35,718 nucleotides of DNA, from NCBI GenBank assembly GCA_002688435.1, contig NZCW01000006.1:14239-49956 (forward strand). The letters run 5' to 3'. Source of the DNA: Dehalococcoidales bacterium. Its GTDB lineage: Bacteria; Chloroflexota; Dehalococcoidia; Dehalococcoidales; RBG-16-60-22. This document shows, piece by piece, positions 14,874 to 24,102 of the stretch. Position 1 is the stretch's first letter. Each line of letters opens with the position of its first letter. Made by a program: the position numbers and the translations under genes. The notes beneath the pieces are model-generated. The model was not told where the DNA came from and did not search any database. It saw nothing but the letters and a program-made list of their open reading frames with translations.

Positions 14874-15325
14874 TCACTTCCAATTACCGGTGATGCTTTC
14901 CACATCAATCCAGACTACCAAGACAGAGTCCAGTCGTTCCCTAGAAAAATTAAAATCTTTCTCCGAATACTACCCCATAATCACTTTCAAGCCTTGAGTT
15001 TTACCTTCATCGCCTTACAGAATACAGGCCCGGCCCAGGCCAACGATGCTCCGGTAGTTTAAGTTCCAACTGCAGGCACTCTCCGATTTTATCATCTCCG
15101 TATCAGTATCTATTCCAAAACAAACCTTATTGTTTTTCTTAATGAGTCCAACCTTCCGCCCTTCTAAAGCACTATGGAAACAGAGAGCATTCTTCTCATA
15201 GCCGAAACAGACCGGAACGACGTAAGGTTCGTCTCTGTCCACCAGGCCAATGCGACATATGCTAGCCTTTTTATAATACTCGCTATCTCGGCGCTATCGG
15301 TAATTTCCTTTTCTTTTCTTCGTAT
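14874..15325 (-). pseudogene. Dead pyridoxamine 5'-phosphate oxidase-family (flavin-binding) gene
   Basis: A nearly full-length gene of about 150 codons with several lesions. The expected start is ATA (15323-15325) after GGAAAG, followed by RRKEKEITDSAEIASIIKRL. A one-base loss near 15245 shifts the frame. The protein then continues DRDEPYVVPVCFGYEKNALC, FHSALEGRKVGLI, CFGIDTDTEM, ACSWNLNYRSIVGLGRA up to TAA at 15015. Past the stop, homology continues as KTQGLKVIM, a TAG, then YSEKDFNFSRERLDSVLVVWI and DVESITGNW, ending at TGA 14874-14876. This is the family of PPOX-fold, NimA-like proteins. Four independent disabling changes rule out a single sequencing error. The last bases overlap the ribosome binding site of the MGMT-like gene. 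Confidence 0.85.
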
Positions 15326-15347
15326 ATCTTTCCAGACTGACGGTACC

Positions 15348-16610
15348 TTACCCGCTAACTTCCTCCGGACTGACAATCCGCCCGACCACCGCGCTGGCCG
15401 CCGCCACCGCCGGACTTGAGAGATAGACTTCTGATTTGGGACTGCCCATCCGGCCGACGAAGTTACGGTTGGTGGTGGAAATACACCGCTCGCCTTCCGC
15501 CAGAATCCCCATGTGTAACCCAGCACATGGCCCACAGGTGGGCGTACTAACCGCCGCACCGGCCTCAATAAATATCTCAACCAGCCCCAGATTCAAGGCA
15601 TCGAGGTATACCTGCTGGGTACCGGGGAAAACGAGGCAGCGTACCTCCGAATGCACCTTTTTCCCTTTCAATATCTGGGCCGCCAGTTGCAAGTCTTCCA
15701 GGCGGCCATTGGTACAGCTACCGATTACCGCTTGGTTGATGGCGACATCGCCAACTTCACTGACCGGCCTGGCGTTCGCCGGAGAGCCGGGCAATGCCAC
15801 CTGAGGCTCCATACCGGAGATATCGTACTCAATGATCCTAGCGTATTCCGCATCGGTATCCGATTCGTAAACATTATAAGCGTGTCTTTCTCGAGATTTT
15901 ATGTAAAGTTGCGTCTTGTTATCTACCCGGAAAAGACCGGCCTTAGCCCCGGCCTCAACCGCCATATTGGCCATGGTAAATCGCCCCTCTATAGACAGGG
16001 CTTCTATCGCCTCACCGACAAATTCCATCGCCGAATAACGCGCGCCGTCCATACCAATCCTGCCAATGGTGTACAGGATTAAATCTTTACCTCCTACCCA
16101 AGTTCCTAAATTACCCCGGTATACTAACTTAATCGTCGGCGGTACCTTCAGCCAGGTATCTCCGGTAGCCATGGCCGCAGCGATATCGGTTGACCCCATA
16201 CCAGTGCTGAAGGCGCCCAGGGCTCCGTAAGTACAGGTGTGTGAATCGGCTCCGATAATCAACTCACCGGGTAACACCAGACCCTGCTCCGGTAAAAGTA
16301 CGTGCTCGATGCCGCACATCTGTCCTACTTCAAAATAGAGCGTTCCCTGCTCAAGAGCAAACTCCCGCATCTGCTTGGCATTCTCAGCGGAAATCGTGTC
16401 TTTATTAGGAGTAAAATGGTCGGGCACCATCACTATTTTTCGAGGGTCAAAGACCTTGCTCACCCCGATACGACGGAACTCCCGGATGGAAATCGGGGCG
16501 GTAACGTCATTCACCAGAATCATATCCACCCGGGCATTGATAAACTCACCCGGACTCACCGCCGTCTTATCGGCATGAGCCGCCAGTATTTTCTCTGTTA
16601 AATTCATCAT
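15348..16610 (-). CDS. leuC: 3-Isopropylmalate dehydratase large subunit
   Basis: Aconitase-superfamily subunit that isomerises 2- to 3-isopropylmalate with a [4Fe-4S] cluster. Its 420 residues match the short LeuC type found with a stand-alone LeuD. The cluster cysteines are Cys299 (IGSCTNGR), Cys359 and Cys362 (PTCGPCAG). [20 protein letters not shown] (120-139) is the substrate/cluster loop, and [10 protein letters not shown] with [12 protein letters not shown] is the C-terminal signature. The ATG at 16610 lies close to a second ATG (Met1-Met2), and the choice hardly alters the product. It is separated from leuA by 376 bases holding a small ORF and an MgtC remnant, and from leuD by the MGMT-like and dead PPOX genes. 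Homoaconitase is homologous but less likely in this context. Confidence 0.95.
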   Translation of the reverse strand: MMNLTEKILAAHADKTAVSPGEFINARVDMILVNDVTAPISIREFRRIGVSKVFDPRKIVMVPDHFTPNKDTISAENAKQMREFALEQGTLYFEVGQMCGIEHVLLPEQGLVLPGELIIGADSHTCTYGALGAFSTGMGSTDIAAAMATGDTWLKVPPTIKLVYRGNLGTWVGGKDLILYTIGRIGMDGARYSAMEFVGEAIEALSIEGRFTMANMAVEAGAKAGLFRVDNKTQLYIKSRERHAYNVYESDTDAEYARIIEYDISGMEPQVALPGSPANARPVSEVGDVAINQAVIGSCTNGRLEDLQLAAQILKGKKVHSEVRCLVFPGTQQVYLDALNLGLVEIFIEAGAAVSTPTCGPCAGLHMGILAEGERCISTTNRNFVGRMGSPKSEVYLSSPAVAAASAVVGRIVSPEEVSG

Positions 16611-16656
16611 TGTTTCCTTTCGTTACGCATCACTCAAGGAAAGCAAAATTAAGACC

Positions 16657-16818
16657 TCATCTAACATCATCGTAAAGTCCGGCGCAGATCGCCAAGCCAA
16701 TGCTGGCTACCGCCCAGATGGTAGCTGCCGTGGTTAATCCGGCGACAATGCCCTCACCCCCACTGCGGATAACCTCGCTCCGGTCAGGATGGAGCCACTC
16801 CCGTTCATTATGCGTCAT
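16657..16818 (-). pseudogene. MgtC/SapB-family C-terminal membrane-domain fragment
   Basis: A 53-codon ORF from ATG 16816-16818 to TGA 16657-16659. Its second half reads EVIRSGGEGIVAGLTTAATI then WAVASIGLAICAGLY. This matches the conserved GAGVI-R-G...V-GLTTAATLWVVAAIGLA-GAG-Y core of MgtC/SapB proteins. A functional MgtC has about 130-230 residues with several spans. Here only one motif and one or two spans remain, with an unrelated polar N-terminus (MTHNEREWLHPDR). It is therefore either a remnant or a very reduced derivative. The in-frame continuity leaves open that a short membrane peptide is still made. Confidence 0.55.
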
Positions 16819-16830
16819 CTACTTCTCGAA

Positions 16831-16968
16831 TTAAGGACGAGGAGACCTATCTAACATAGGGTCCCACGTATCCGGGTGCGGTCCAAATAAAATATAAGGC
16901 AGAATGAAAAGGAGTATGCCGATAATCCCTCCGAGACATCTAACTTTACAATCATTATCATTCTCCAC
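16831..16968 (-). CDS. Small single-span membrane protein, unknown
   Basis: A 45-codon ORF from GTG 16966-16968 to TAA 16831-16833. It has a polar, Cys-containing N-terminus (ENDNDCKVRC), one convincing hydrophobic span (LGGIIGILLFILPYILFG, about 11-28) and a short tail PHPDTWDPMLDRSPRP. AAGGCGG precedes the start at acceptable spacing. It sits in the leuA-leuC spacer on the same strand, 18 bases after leuA. The Pro-Tyr and Gly-Pro placement is typical of genuine small membrane proteins, but I recognise no family. It could alternatively be a decayed piece associated with the MgtC fragment just downstream. Confidence 0.4.
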   Translation of the reverse strand: MENDNDCKVRCLGGIIGILLFILPYILFGPHPDTWDPMLDRSPRP

Positions 16969-16986
16969 GTCTATCCGCCTTCTTTC

Positions 16987-18495
16987 TTACTTAGCCGCCA
17001 GTAGTCGGTTCAGGGCATTGATATAAGCTTTAGCGCTGGCGACAATGATATCGGTATCCGCCCCCCGACCGGTATAGGTTATGCCGTCACTTTCAATCCT
17101 AACCAGTACTTCACCAATGGCATCGATACCTTCCGTAATCGATTTTATACTGAATTCGGTGAGCTTATTGGACACCCCGACTACCTTGTCAATCGCCTTG
17201 AAGGTAGCGTCCACGGGACCGGTACCCAAGGCAGCGTCAGCCTGGTCCTTTCCATCAGGAGCGATGAGCACCACCGAGGCAGTGGGGATCCCTCTGTCTC
17301 CACAGGACACCTGAATACGGTCCAGGTGATATACCTCGGAAACGGTGCGCTGCTCCTCGGCCACTAGGGATTCGATATCCCGGTCGGTTATCCTTTTTTT
17401 CTTATCCGCCAGCTCCTTAAAAGCGTAGAAGACACGGTTAAAATCGTCATCACCCAAGCTGTAACCTAGCTCCGCCAGTCTTTCCTTAAAGGCATGCCGG
17501 CCGCTGAGCTTCCCCAGTACCAGACTACGCGACGGCACCCCTACTGTTTTCGGGTCAATTATTTCGAAGGTAATGGGCATCTTGATAACACCATCCTGGT
17601 GTATCCCCGACTCATGACGGAAGGCGTTAGCCCCAACAATCGCCTTATTAGGCTGGATAGAGAAGCCGGTTAACTCACTAACCAACCGGCTGGTCTTGTA
17701 AATTTGCTGGATCTCGATATCGGTCTCCAGCCCGAAGAAATCACTACGGGTTTTGAGAGTCATGACGATTTCCTCAAGCGAAGCATTACCTGCCCTTTCG
17801 CCGATGCCATTAATGGTACACTCTACCTGCCGGACACCCTGCTTGATTGATTCCAAACTGTTAGCCACGGCCAACCCCAGATCATTATGACAGTGCACGC
17901 TAACTACTGCTCGCCCGATATTGGGTACGTTCTGGGAAATCCCTGCGATTAACCGGCCAAATTCCCCGGGAATGGCATAGCCCATGGTATCCGGAATGTT
18001 TACCGTGTTGGCCCCAGCGTCAATGGCAATCTCCAGTATCTGGTAGAGGTACGCCAGTTCGGTGCGACTGGCATCCATCGGTGAAAACTCGATGTCATCA
18101 GTGTAACTTTTCGCTCGGGCAACCGTATCACGGGTCAGTTGTAAAATCTCGTCGCGGTCTTTCTGCAACACGTGCATGAGATGTATATCGGAAGACGAGA
18201 CGAACACATGGATCCGCGGCTGCGCCGCCTCTTTCACGGCTTCCCAGGCACGATCAATATCTTGAGGATTAGCCCGAGCCAAGCCGCAAACAATAGAATT
18301 ACGTACCTCCCGAGCAATAAGCTGTACAGAGGCAAAGTCACCTGGAGAGCTAATGGGGAAGCCAGCTTCAATGACATCCACCCCAAGATTCTCCAGCTGC
18401 TTGGCTATCTCCAGCTTTTCTTGGACGTTTAAGCTACCCCCCGCTGCCTGCTCTCCATCCCGCAAGGTGGTATCAAAGATAGTTACCTTGTCCAT
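16987..18495 (-). CDS. leuA: 2-Isopropylmalate synthase
   Basis: Condenses acetyl-CoA with 2-ketoisovalerate, the committing step of leucine synthesis. At 502 residues it contains the TIM barrel (about 1-270), a linker, and the C-terminal LeuA allosteric domain (about 370-500) that senses leucine. [14 protein letters not shown] (7-20) carries the metal and catalytic residues. [14 protein letters not shown] near 200 supplies the metal histidines, and [13 protein letters not shown] follows. [13 protein letters not shown] is a LeuA subdomain signature. The ATG at 18495 follows GAGGAG. The full regulatory domain and the HESGIHQDG segment favour LeuA; citramalate synthase (CimA) is the main alternative. 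It is separated from ilvC by 46 bases. Confidence 0.93.
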   Translation of the reverse strand: MDKVTIFDTTLRDGEQAAGGSLNVQEKLEIAKQLENLGVDVIEAGFPISSPGDFASVQLIAREVRNSIVCGLARANPQDIDRAWEAVKEAAQPRIHVFVSSSDIHLMHVLQKDRDEILQLTRDTVARAKSYTDDIEFSPMDASRTELAYLYQILEIAIDAGANTVNIPDTMGYAIPGEFGRLIAGISQNVPNIGRAVVSVHCHNDLGLAVANSLESIKQGVRQVECTINGIGERAGNASLEEIVMTLKTRSDFFGLETDIEIQQIYKTSRLVSELTGFSIQPNKAIVGANAFRHESGIHQDGVIKMPITFEIIDPKTVGVPSRSLVLGKLSGRHAFKERLAELGYSLGDDDFNRVFYAFKELADKKKRITDRDIESLVAEEQRTVSEVYHLDRIQVSCGDRGIPTASVVLIAPDGKDQADAALGTGPVDATFKAIDKVVGVSNKLTEFSIKSITEGIDAIGEVLVRIESDGITYTGRGADTDIIVASAKAYINALNRLLAAK

Positions 18496-18541
18496 ATCTA
18501 ATTCTCCTCAGAAAGAAAGCCGAGAAGTTTACGCACTACAA

Positions 18542-19528
18542 CTAGAGCCAATGCATCATTTTGCGCAGCTCGGCACCTACCCGCTCTATGGGATGTTCCC
18601 GATCTTTGTTTTTCAAGGCGGTAAAGGTGGGACGCCCTGCCTGGTTTTCCAGAATCCACTCCTTGGCAAAAGTACCATCCTGAATCTCGGTCAGGATTTC
18701 CCACAGATTTTCTCGCACCCCGTCATCAATAACCCGGGGCCCGCGGGTGATGTCACCGTACTGCGCGGTATGGCTGACCGAGTCACGCATGAAGCTGATG
18801 CCACCTTTGTAAACCAGGTCAACGATAAGTTTGAGCTCGTTCAGGCACTCAAAATAGGCTAGTTCCGGCTGGTAGCCAGCTTCCACCAAGGTCTCAAAGG
18901 TAGCCTTAAGCAGCGCGGTAACACCACCACAGAGAATACATTGCTCACCGAAAAGATCGGTTTCCGTCTCTTCGGCAAAGGTTGTTTCCAAAACACCGGC
19001 TCGGGCACAGCCAATGGCCTCGGCATAGGCCAGAGCCTTTTCCTTGGCTTTACCGGAAGCATCTTGGTAGACCGCCAGCAGCGCCGGTACGCCCTGGCCT
19101 TGAGTATAGAGTTCCCGCAGCATATTGCCCGGACTCTTCGGTGCTATCATGGTAACGTCGATATCAGGCGTGGGGATAATCTGCCCGAAATGAATGTTAA
19201 AACCGTGCGAGAACATCAGCATATTACCTTTAGACAGATTCGGGACAATCTCCCGGTTATAGATTTCTTGGTGCAGGCTATCCGGGGCCAGCACCATGAT
19301 AACATCGGCTTCTTTCGTTGCTTCCGCTACCGTGGTCACCTTAACCCCGTCAGTTTCAGCTTTACTCCAGCTTTTACTCCCCTGGTACAAGCCCACCACC
19401 ACCTGATAACCATTATCCTTAAGGTTTAGTGCTTGGCCGCGTCCTTGATTGCCATAACCCACGATGGCGACGGTTTTTCCTTTCAGTAAACTCTGGTCGA
19501 CATCTTTGTCATAGTACACTTTGACCAT
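18542..19528 (-). CDS. ilvC: Ketol-acid reductoisomerase, class I
   Basis: Isomerises and reduces 2-acetolactate with Mg2+ and NAD(P)H. The 328 residues mean the short class I form. The nucleotide fold is [13 protein letters not shown] (21-33), where most relatives have GYGSQGHAQA. The cofactor-specificity loop GLYQGSKSW (46-54) suggests NADPH. His108 (SHGFNIHF), Asp191 and Glu195 ([10 protein letters not shown]), and Glu227 and Glu231 (FECLNELK) are the catalytic and metal residues, all present. Less common substitutions are [12 protein letters not shown] in place of APKGPGHTVR, and Asn in ECLNELK. The ATG at 19528 has AAAGGAG at good spacing. It is 129 bases from ilvN. Confidence 0.95.
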   Translation of the reverse strand: MVKVYYDKDVDQSLLKGKTVAIVGYGNQGRGQALNLKDNGYQVVVGLYQGSKSWSKAETDGVKVTTVAEATKEADVIMVLAPDSLHQEIYNREIVPNLSKGNMLMFSHGFNIHFGQIIPTPDIDVTMIAPKSPGNMLRELYTQGQGVPALLAVYQDASGKAKEKALAYAEAIGCARAGVLETTFAEETETDLFGEQCILCGGVTALLKATFETLVEAGYQPELAYFECLNELKLIVDLVYKGGISFMRDSVSHTAQYGDITRGPRVIDDGVRENLWEILTEIQDGTFAKEWILENQAGRPTFTALKNKDREHPIERVGAELRKMMHWL

Positions 19529-19657
19529 AACGTGCTCCTTTCTCGTCTTTGTTTATTTTTCACACCTGTCGGCATTTGATCAGTTGTCTCTTTATTTCCG
19601 ATTAATTAAATCCTCGGATTACTAGTCACCTTATCATAAAACTTCCTCCCTTTCCGG

Positions 19658-20221
19658 CTAATAGTGTTCCAACCTTCCAGCTCTTCTCTGTACCTTACTG
19701 GCCGCTTTCTCTTCTGTCGCTAGCTGGCCGCGCAGCATAGCGATACGACCGGTCCGGGCTATCTCTCTGATGCCAAAGCCGCGAAGCAGGCTTAGCAGGG
19801 ACTCCACTTTATCCTCATCGCCGGTAATCTCAATGGTTAACGAATCAGAACCGACGTCAACGATACTCGCCCGGAATATATCCGCAATCTCAATAATCTC
19901 GCTCCGGGTAGTCGAGGTGGCTCTTACTTTTATCAGGGCCAGTTCTCGAACGGTGATATTACCATCGCTAACGTCAACCACTCTGACCACATCCACCACC
20001 TTGTTCAGCTGCTTCCTAACCTGTTCCAGCGTATTGGCGGAGCCGTTGACAACAATGGTCATACGCGACAAATTCGGCAGTTCACTATGTCCCACGGCGA
20101 TACTTTCAATATTAAAACCACGCCGCCGGAACAGACTGGCCATCCTGGTTAATACCCCCGGCCTGTCCTCCACCAAGGCAATTATGGTGTGCTTCATAGT
20201 GGCCATGCGGCTACTTTTCAT
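19658..20221 (-). CDS. ilvN: Acetolactate synthase small (regulatory) subunit
   Basis: Regulatory partner of IlvB that binds the feedback inhibitor valine. The ACT domain (about 9-85) begins KHTIIALVEDRPGVLTRM and RRRGFNIESIAVG. The C-terminal ALS_ss_C domain (about 95-170) contains RELALIKVRAT and a FRASIVDVG segment. At 187 residues it is slightly longer than the usual 160-175, because of the first eight residues and a charged tail. The true start may be the third ATG, giving MKHTII, but none of the three has a convincing Shine-Dalgarno sequence. It follows by 31 bases a separate short ORF with only the ACT half, which is a paralogue. Confidence 0.93.
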   Translation of the reverse strand: MKSSRMATMKHTIIALVEDRPGVLTRMASLFRRRGFNIESIAVGHSELPNLSRMTIVVNGSANTLEQVRKQLNKVVDVVRVVDVSDGNITVRELALIKVRATSTTRSEIIEIADIFRASIVDVGSDSLTIEITGDEDKVESLLSLLRGFGIREIARTGRIAMLRGQLATEEKAASKVQRRAGRLEHY

Positions 20222-20252
20222 TTTCGGTTTTTCGACAACGACGGTAACAGGT

Positions 20253-20528
20253 CTACTCTATATCTCTCGCCGTAATATCGGATACCCGGACAACATCCAC
20301 TATCTTTTCCAGTTGTTGCCTAACTTGTCCCAAAATACTGGCAGACCCAGCCACCACAATCGCCACCCGTGTCAGGCCCGGCCGCCCGGCATCCTCAGTT
20401 TCAATAGTCTCCAGCACGTTGACGCTCTGAATATTGAAGCCGCGCCTCCGGAATACGCTGGCCATCCGGTTCAGTACACCCGGTTTATCCTCCACCAAAG
20501 CCAACAAAATATGCTTCGAGGTCAGCAT
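20253..20528 (-). CDS. Single-ACT-domain IlvN paralogue
   Basis: A 91-residue protein with one ACT domain, very like the N-terminal half of the neighbouring IlvN: KHILLALVEDKPGVLNRM against KHTIIALVEDRPGVLTRM, then RRRGFNIQSVNV against RRRGFNIESIAV. It ends with VVRVSDITARDIE where IlvN continues into its second domain. I chose the ATG at 20528 (MLTSKH); an in-frame TTG at 20546 would add six residues. It begins 19 bases after ilvB. The frame is intact, so this is not decay noise. It may be a second regulatory subunit of IlvB, like the short IlvN/IlvM types known in enterobacteria, or half of a regulatory pair. Which one IlvB uses is unknown. Confidence 0.85.
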   Translation of the reverse strand: MLTSKHILLALVEDKPGVLNRMASVFRRRGFNIQSVNVLETIETEDAGRPGLTRVAIVVAGSASILGQVRQQLEKIVDVVRVSDITARDIE

Positions 20529-20547
20529 GCCAACACCATTTCCCAAA

Positions 20548-22272
20548 TCAGATATTACTCACCGGAAGCCTGGTCGAATCGGAGATGGGTTTCACTTTCT
20601 TCTTGGGGTCCTCTAATATTTCGGCCAAGGCCGCCCCCGGAGGCACCATCGGGTAAACGTTTTCTTCTGGATCCACCTTAAAATCAATCAGAAAAGGTCC
20701 GGGATGCGCCATCGCTTGCTCAATCGCCGGCACTACTTCTTCTTTATGTTGCACCCTCAGACCGGGAAAGCAATAGCTTTCCGCAATCTTAACAAAGTCC
20801 GGACAGGATATAGGAGTAGCGACGTAGCGTTGTTTGTAGAAGAGTTCCTGCCACTGCCGGACCATACCCAGATAACCATTATTAATAATAGCGATTTTAA
20901 CGGCGGCCTGTTCCTGGACGATGGTGGCCAATTCCTGAATTGTCATTTGAAAACTACCGTCCCCATCAATGCACCAGACAGGCTTGTCGGGATAGCCTAT
21001 CTTGGCTCCCATCGCCGCGGGTAGCCCAAATCCCATCGTCCCCAGACCCCCCGAAGAAAGCAGTGCGTTTGGCTTATCGTAATAGTAGTGCTGAGCGGCC
21101 CACATCTGGTGCTGTCCGACACCGGTAGCAATTATCGCCTCTCCCCGAGTCGCTTCGTATATCTGTCGAATGACATACTGGGGCAGTAACCCGTCGGCAT
21201 CTCTAATTCCCAGCATTGGGTGCTCCTTTCGCCAGGTCTCAAGTTCCTCCAGCCACCCAACATGCCGATTGGTGGTAACCAATTTATTTATCTCTTGAAG
21301 AACCATTCTGACATCTCCGACGATAGGCACATCAACACGCACATTTTTACCGATTTCGGCCGGGTCTATATCAATATGGACAATATGGGCGTGAGGGGCA
21401 AAGGCGCTTATTTTACTGGTCACTCTATCATCAAACCTCATGCCCATGGCCATCACCAGGTCAGCATGATCAATCGCCATATTGGCATAAGCCGTACCGT
21501 GCATACCTGCCATACCGTAATTGAGAATATGACTTTCCGGGAAGCAGCCGACACCGAGCAGAGTGGTGACTACCGGTATTTGTGCGGTCTCCGCCAGCCA
21601 TTTCAGTTCGGCATATGCCCCGGAGATAGTTACCCCTCTACCGGCAATAAGGAGAGGCCGCTTAGCTTCACTTATCGCCCTAGCCACCTTCTTAATCTGT
21701 GTTGGATGTCCTTGGAGTGTCGGTTTATAGCCGGGCAAGTCCACTGTATCGGGATAGTTGAACTCCGTCTGCTCCAGAAAGACATCCCGCGGTATATCAA
21801 TCAATACCGGCCCGGGCCGACCGGTCCTAGCCAGATGAAAGGCTTGCTTGACCACTCCCGCCAATGAATTAACATCGAGAACAAGGTAATTATGCTTGGT
21901 AACAGGTAAGGTGATACCGGTAATATCCGTCTCTTGGAAGGCGTCTTTACCAATAAAGTGGCTGGCTACTTGGCCGGTTACAGCGACCACAGGGACGGAA
22001 TCAAGAAAAGCATTAGCGATTCCGGTGACCAGGTTGGTGGCCCCCGGCCCAGAGGTGGCGAAACATATCCCTACTTTACCGGTGGCCCGGGCGTAGCCGT
22101 CAGCCGCATGAGCGGCTCCCTGTTCGTGCCGTACTAGGATATGGCGGAGCTGAGGATACTGGAGTAAGGTATCATAGAGTGGAATGACCGCTCCCCCGGG
22201 TAAACCGAAGATAACCTCGACACCTTCTTTGACCAGTCCTTCACAGAGAATCTGAGCACCTGTCATCTTCAT
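20548..22272 (-). CDS. ilvB: Acetolactate synthase large (catalytic) subunit
   Basis: TPP-dependent synthesis of 2-acetolactate or 2-aceto-2-hydroxybutyrate. It has 574 residues. VIFGLPGGAVIPLYD and RHEQGAAHAADGYARATG (containing the catalytic Glu) open the PYR domain. The middle FAD-binding domain contains GRGV and MGMRFDDRVT. The PP domain has the TPP motif CIDGDGSFQMTIQELATI and NNGYLGMVRQWQELFY. The FDDRVT and GMVRQWQ signatures separate acetohydroxyacid synthases from pyruvate oxidases. The ATG at 22272 lies 12 bases after ilvD. The coding frame ends two bases after the possible TTG start of the ACT paralogue, so expression of the subunits is likely coupled. Confidence 0.96.
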   Translation of the reverse strand: MKMTGAQILCEGLVKEGVEVIFGLPGGAVIPLYDTLLQYPQLRHILVRHEQGAAHAADGYARATGKVGICFATSGPGATNLVTGIANAFLDSVPVVAVTGQVASHFIGKDAFQETDITGITLPVTKHNYLVLDVNSLAGVVKQAFHLARTGRPGPVLIDIPRDVFLEQTEFNYPDTVDLPGYKPTLQGHPTQIKKVARAISEAKRPLLIAGRGVTISGAYAELKWLAETAQIPVVTTLLGVGCFPESHILNYGMAGMHGTAYANMAIDHADLVMAMGMRFDDRVTSKISAFAPHAHIVHIDIDPAEIGKNVRVDVPIVGDVRMVLQEINKLVTTNRHVGWLEELETWRKEHPMLGIRDADGLLPQYVIRQIYEATRGEAIIATGVGQHQMWAAQHYYYDKPNALLSSGGLGTMGFGLPAAMGAKIGYPDKPVWCIDGDGSFQMTIQELATIVQEQAAVKIAIINNGYLGMVRQWQELFYKQRYVATPISCPDFVKIAESYCFPGLRVQHKEEVVPAIEQAMAHPGPFLIDFKVDPEENVYPMVPPGAALAEILEDPKKKVKPISDSTRLPVSNI

Positions 22273-22284
22273 AATAAGCCTCCT

Positions 22285-23946
22285 CTATCCGCCGAAAACC
22301 GCCCCGGTGCTAGCCGAACAAACTTTCTCGGCGTAGTATCTGAGGTAACCTGTTTTTACGCTGGGTTCAAAGTCGGCTAGCTGCGCCAGGCGACTGGTAA
22401 TCTCTTTCTCCGTAAGCTCTATTTCCAGTTTGTAGTTAGGAATATCAATGTTAATTATATCCCCATCTCGCAGAGCAGCGATAGCTCCCCGACTAGCGGC
22501 TTCCGGGGAAACATGGCCAATGGCAGCACCGCGAGAGGCTCCGGAAAAACGCCCGTCGGTGATAAGCGCGACCTTGTCATCTATCCCCATACCGCTCAGG
22601 AGAGAGGTAGGTGTCAGCATCTCTCTCATCCCAGGGCCTCCTCGGGGACCTTCATAACGAATAATTATCACATCGCCCGGCTTTATCCGACACTTCATAA
22701 TCGCCTCGGTGGCCGTTTCTTCGGAATCGAATACCCTAGCCGGTCCTCGGTGATTCAGCATATCGTCCGCTACCGCTGACCTCCGGACAATGGCTCCTTC
22801 TGGAGCTAGATTACCAAAAAGCATCGCCAAGCCGCCGGTAGGAGCATAAGCCTTAGCCACGGGCCGGATAGCTTCTTTATTTAAAATACGGCTGTGCGTA
22901 ATGTTTTCCGCTAGCGTTTTTCCAGTCACCGTTTTTAAATCCAGATTTAACAGGCCTTGGAGCTCTTTCATTACCGCCGATATACCACCGGCGCGGTCCA
23001 AGTCCTCTATATGATACGGCCCAGCTGGCGACAGTTTGCACAGACATGGCGTCTGTTGACTTATTTCATTTACCATCGCCAGAGGGAAATTAACATCAGC
23101 CTCGTGGGCGATAGCCATCAGGTGTAAAACCGAGTTGGTGCTAGCGCCCAGAGCCACGTCCACAGTTAAGGCGTTATGCAGAGATGCTTTGGTGATAAGC
23201 TGCCGAGGTCGAATTTCATCCGCCAGGACTTCCATCACGCGCCGTCCGGCTTCCCGGGCCAGCACCTGCCGTCGGGCGTCCACCGCCAGAATGGTGCCGT
23301 TTCCTGGTAGTCCGATTCCCAGTACCTCAGTCAAGCAGTTCATGGTATTAGCAGTAAACATACCGGCGCAGCTACCACAACCCGGACAGGCTATCTCTTC
23401 CAATTCCGCCAGCTTTTCTTCGCTTCTCTTGCCACTGACCACTTCTCCCACCGCCTCAAAGACGGAGCTAAGGTCTACTGTCTGGCCGGTGTGGCGGACA
23501 CGTCCTGCCAACATCGGCCCACCGCTAACAAAGACGGAAGGCAGATTCAGTCGGACGGCGCCCATAAGCATTCCGGGGATTATCTTGTCACAGTTAGGGA
23601 TAAAGACCAGAGCATCAAAAGCATGAGCTTCAGCCACTATTTCCACCGAGTCGGCGATTAGCTGCCGGCTAGGCAGGCTGTATTTCATCCCTGGATGGTT
23701 CATGACAATTCCATCACAGACTGCAATTGTATTGACTTCAAAAGGAACGCCGCCTCCTTCCCGTACTCCGGACTTTACCGCTTCGGCGATACCACGCAAA
23801 TGCCTGTGTCCGGGAACAATCTCACTAAAGCTATTGATAACCCCGATAAAGGGTTTGTCCATTTCACTGCGCGTACAGCCCAAGGCATACAGCAACGAAC
23901 GATGCGGTGCCCGCTCGATACCTTTTTTTACAACGTCACTCTTCAT
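22285..23946 (-). CDS. ilvD: Dihydroxy-acid dehydratase
   Basis: Fe-S enzyme dehydrating 2,3-dihydroxy-isovalerate or -methylvalerate to the keto acids. The 553 residues are the normal size. Candidate cluster ligands are Cys119 (PNCDK, 117-121) and the run CPGCGSCAG (Cys187, Cys190, Cys193). [13 protein letters not shown]-type, GLPGNGT and [19 protein letters not shown] segments are all recognisable. The ATG at 23946 overlaps the stop of a 30-codon upstream ORF. A consensus-like promoter lies about 100 bases upstream, making this the first gene of the ilv-leu operon. Confidence 0.95.
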   Translation of the reverse strand: MKSDVVKKGIERAPHRSLLYALGCTRSEMDKPFIGVINSFSEIVPGHRHLRGIAEAVKSGVREGGGVPFEVNTIAVCDGIVMNHPGMKYSLPSRQLIADSVEIVAEAHAFDALVFIPNCDKIIPGMLMGAVRLNLPSVFVSGGPMLAGRVRHTGQTVDLSSVFEAVGEVVSGKRSEEKLAELEEIACPGCGSCAGMFTANTMNCLTEVLGIGLPGNGTILAVDARRQVLAREAGRRVMEVLADEIRPRQLITKASLHNALTVDVALGASTNSVLHLMAIAHEADVNFPLAMVNEISQQTPCLCKLSPAGPYHIEDLDRAGGISAVMKELQGLLNLDLKTVTGKTLAENITHSRILNKEAIRPVAKAYAPTGGLAMLFGNLAPEGAIVRRSAVADDMLNHRGPARVFDSEETATEAIMKCRIKPGDVIIIRYEGPRGGPGMREMLTPTSLLSGMGIDDKVALITDGRFSGASRGAAIGHVSPEAASRGAIAALRDGDIINIDIPNYKLEIELTEKEITSRLAQLADFEPSVKTGYLRYYAEKVCSASTGAVFGG

Positions 23947-24035
23947 ACCTTGCCTTTCGATCCAGCTTTAAAATTAAAACAAGGCCTACCGCCATACCTA
24001 TCTATGGGCTTAAAATCCCGAGAGTCCAACTTCAA
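23943..24035 (-). CDS. Possible 30-residue leader ORF overlapping the ilvD start
   Basis: TTG 24033-24035 opens a frame of 30 codons ([18 protein letters not shown], then [11 protein letters not shown]) ending at TGA 23943-23945. That stop overlaps the ilvD ATG by two bases. The frame begins only about five bases after the predicted transcription start. The peptide is not rich in Ile, Val or Leu, so it does not look like a classical attenuator. Translational coupling to ilvD is possible, but the ORF may equally be chance. Confidence 0.3.
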   Translation of the reverse strand: MKLDSRDFKPIDRYGGRPCFNFKAGSKGKV

Positions 24036-24046
24036 CTTGTATCAAG

Positions 24047-24076
24047 AAGATAGCACAGATTCAATTTTATTGTCAA
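24047..24076 (-). promoter_or_regulatory. Promoter of the ilvD-ilvB-ilvN-ilvC-leu operon
   Basis: On the minus strand a perfect -35 TTGACA (24071-24076) is followed after 18 bases by -10 TATCTT (24047-24052), preceded by TGTGC. The predicted start is near 24040, giving a 5' leader of about 95 bases before the ilvD ATG. I saw no T-box or convincing terminator hairpin in the leader. Confidence 0.7.
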
Positions 24077-24102
24077 ACTAGACTACCTACGGTGTTTATT
24101 TG

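Noticed and set aside
15651-16082. Long plus-strand frame of 143 codons antisense to leuC
   Set aside because: leuC is unambiguous on the minus strand; the antisense frame is composition-driven and has no family features.
19770-20681. Plus-strand frame of 303 codons across ilvN, the ACT paralogue and the end of ilvB
   Set aside because: It crosses three real minus-strand genes and their spacers, and the translation is low-complexity Ser/Thr/Leu-rich without domains.
23947-24046. T-box or leucine/valine attenuator in the ilvD leader
   Set aside because: No T-box consensus, no branched-chain codon run in the small ORF, and only a weak CCATA/TATGG hairpin without a following T run.
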